64,000 nucleotides of DNA from Thalassomonas viridans. GTDB lineage: Bacteria; Pseudomonadota; Gammaproteobacteria; Enterobacterales; Alteromonadaceae. Positions within the stretch are counted from its first letter, which is position 1. Each line of letters starts with the position of its first letter. Made by a program: the position numbers and the translations under genes. Positions 63,169-64,000 of the stretch are shown here, one piece after another. The stretch spans positions 5,952,001-6,016,000 of the forward strand of contig NZ_CP059733.1 in assembly GCF_000948985.2 (NCBI RefSeq), given 5' to 3'. The notes beneath the pieces are model-generated. The model had not been told where the DNA came from, did no database searches, and saw only the letters and a program-made list of their open reading frames with translations.

Positions 63169-64000
63169 ATGTTTGAAAACTGGCAATTGATCTTATTAAG
63201 CCTGAGTTACACCGGCTTGCTGTTTTATATTGCCTCAATAGGTAACCGCCACCGCCATAAAAAAATTCCCGGCGGCCATGCCCTGATTTATGCCCTGACC
63301 TTGGGGGTGTATTGTACTTCGTGGAGCTTTTTAGGCACCTCGGGACAGGCGGCATCCAGTATGCTTTCTTACCTGCCGATTTATCTCGGCCCGATTTTGC
63401 TGTTTATCTTTGCCTGGCCCTTTATTCAACGCCTGATCCGGGTCAGTTTAAAGCTCAACCTGACCTCCATCGCCGATTTACTCGCCGCCCGTTTCGGCAA
63501 GTCCCACAAGCTGGCGGTGTTAGTGACCATAGTCGCCCTTATCGGCACTTTGCCCTATCTGGCCCTGCAGCTGAAAGCCATAGTCTACTCGCTGCAATCC
63601 CTCTCCCATAATGCCGATATGCCCGACTGGCAAATCGGCCTGGTACTGAGTTTATTGCTGACGGGATTTACCATTATTTTTGGCGTGCGCACCATAGACG
63701 TCACCGAACGCCACCCCGGGGTGATGCTGGCCATCGCCTTTGAATCCCTGGTCAAACTGCTGGCATTTTTTGCCGTCGGCATGTTCGCACTGTTCTACCT
63801 CTACGACTCTCCCGCCCAGCTATGGCAGCTGTCCCAGGCGGATATAAAACTGAAACAGCAACTTGAAGCCCCCAACCTGGCTGCCATGTTCGGTTTGCTC
63901 ATTATCGTCATGTCGGCGTTTTTATGTCTGCCGCGCCAGTTCCAGGTGATGGCGGTTGAGCTGAAAAGCGATAGACATACCGGCCTGAGCAGAAGCCTGT
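63169..64000 (+). CDS. Symporter-domain sensor kinase (CrbS-like), N-terminal part
   Basis: From ATG 63169, with AGGA nine bases upstream (63156-63159), the frame stays open to the window edge (277 residues). The visible part is an SSS-type membrane domain: PIYLGPILLFIFAWPFIQRLIR near 65, LTSIADLLAARFGKSHKLAVL near 95, GVRTIDVTERHPGVMLAIAFESLVKLLAFF near 165 and FLCLPRQFQVMAVE near 250. This match to the CrbS/CbrA sensor group, not to plain transporters, is by its opening (YIASIGNRHRHKK) and lack of acetate-permease features. CrbS-CrbR is known to turn on acs. The kinase core itself lies outside the window. Confidence 0.75.
   Translation, partial: MFENWQLILLSLSYTGLLFYIASIGNRHRHKKIPGGHALIYALTLGVYCTSWSFLGTSGQAASSMLSYLPIYLGPILLFIFAWPFIQRLIRVSLKLNLTSIADLLAARFGKSHKLAVLVTIVALIGTLPYLALQLKAIVYSLQSLSHNADMPDWQIGLVLSLLLTGFTIIFGVRTIDVTERHPGVMLAIAFESLVKLLAFFAVGMFALFYLYDSPAQLWQLSQADIKLKQQLEAPNLAAMFGLLIIVMSAFLCLPRQFQVMAVELKSDRHTGLSRSL

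Noticed and set aside
1..64000. CRISPR arrays, tRNA or rRNA genes, prophage
   Set aside because: No regularly spaced repeats, no cloverleaf-like or rRNA sequence and no phage structural genes were noticed; short or divergent cases could have been missed by eye.

Overview
The window looks like chromosomal DNA of a marine gammaproteobacterium. The gene content (TAT-exported nitrous oxide reductase operon, betaine-type transporter, secreted hydrolases, many membrane and two-component regulators, an acetyl-CoA synthetase locus with a CrbS-like kinase) and the codon style fit Alteromonadales/Colwelliaceae, perhaps Thalassomonas. That placement is inference from protein families, not from a marker gene.

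Layout. 1-1966 (- strand): a truncated exported protein and two tandem periplasmic binding-protein-like genes with no permease in view. 2222-7935: housekeeping and unknown genes, including a dimeric dUTPase, a DUF2726 membrane protein, mtnN, an orphan CbiB-like protein, a TRIC-type channel, an RraB-like RNase E regulator and a DUF4136 lipoprotein. 8032-15832 (- strand): a complete nosRZDFYL operon for nitrous oxide respiration, with an FNR-type site upstream of nosR and a hairpin at its end. 16103-18834 (- strand): a visibly AT-rich three-gene cluster (secreted phospholipase A2-like protein, large exported repeat-like protein, small membrane protein). 18939-26536: two 1270-bp copies of one ISAs1-family insertion sequence in opposite orientation, each with its own perfect 10-bp target duplication; between them lie tyrS, an M23 murein endopeptidase, anmK and a small protein gene.

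26548-30454 is a signalling block: a chemoreceptor with a CxxCH heme motif, a GGDEF diguanylate cyclase and a REC-PilZ protein. 30589-30819 is a nested palindromic, MITE-like element. 30846-36099 (- strand) is a four-gene unit: an exported TPR/CHAT caspase-like protein, an ECF-like sigma factor overlapping it, a membrane anti-sigma-like protein and a His-tailed small protein. 36275-51575 holds accessory genes: exported proteins of unknown role, two membrane-anchored AraC regulators, a class-C beta-lactamase-fold serine hydrolase, a BCCT transporter, a ToxR/CadC-like regulator divergent from a trypsin-like protease, and a 1332-aa hybrid two-component regulator. 51646-54089 has a SymE-like toxin gene, a gene split by an in-frame stop, a type IV prepilin-like gene and a small membrane protein.

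54278-64000 is the acetate-use locus: a DcaP-like porin, acs, a DEDDh exonuclease, a cNMP/CBS/DUF294 protein, a divergent DUF4212/sodium symporter pair, a small anchored protein and the start of a symporter-domain sensor kinase. Related inverted-repeat motifs lie upstream of both acs and the symporter operon, which suggests common control.

The best candidates for something undescribed are the CHAT-sigma-anti-sigma unit, the AT-rich phospholipase cluster next to the IS, and the pairing of FNR-like sites at nosR and at the heme chemoreceptor. No tRNA, rRNA or CRISPR array was seen.
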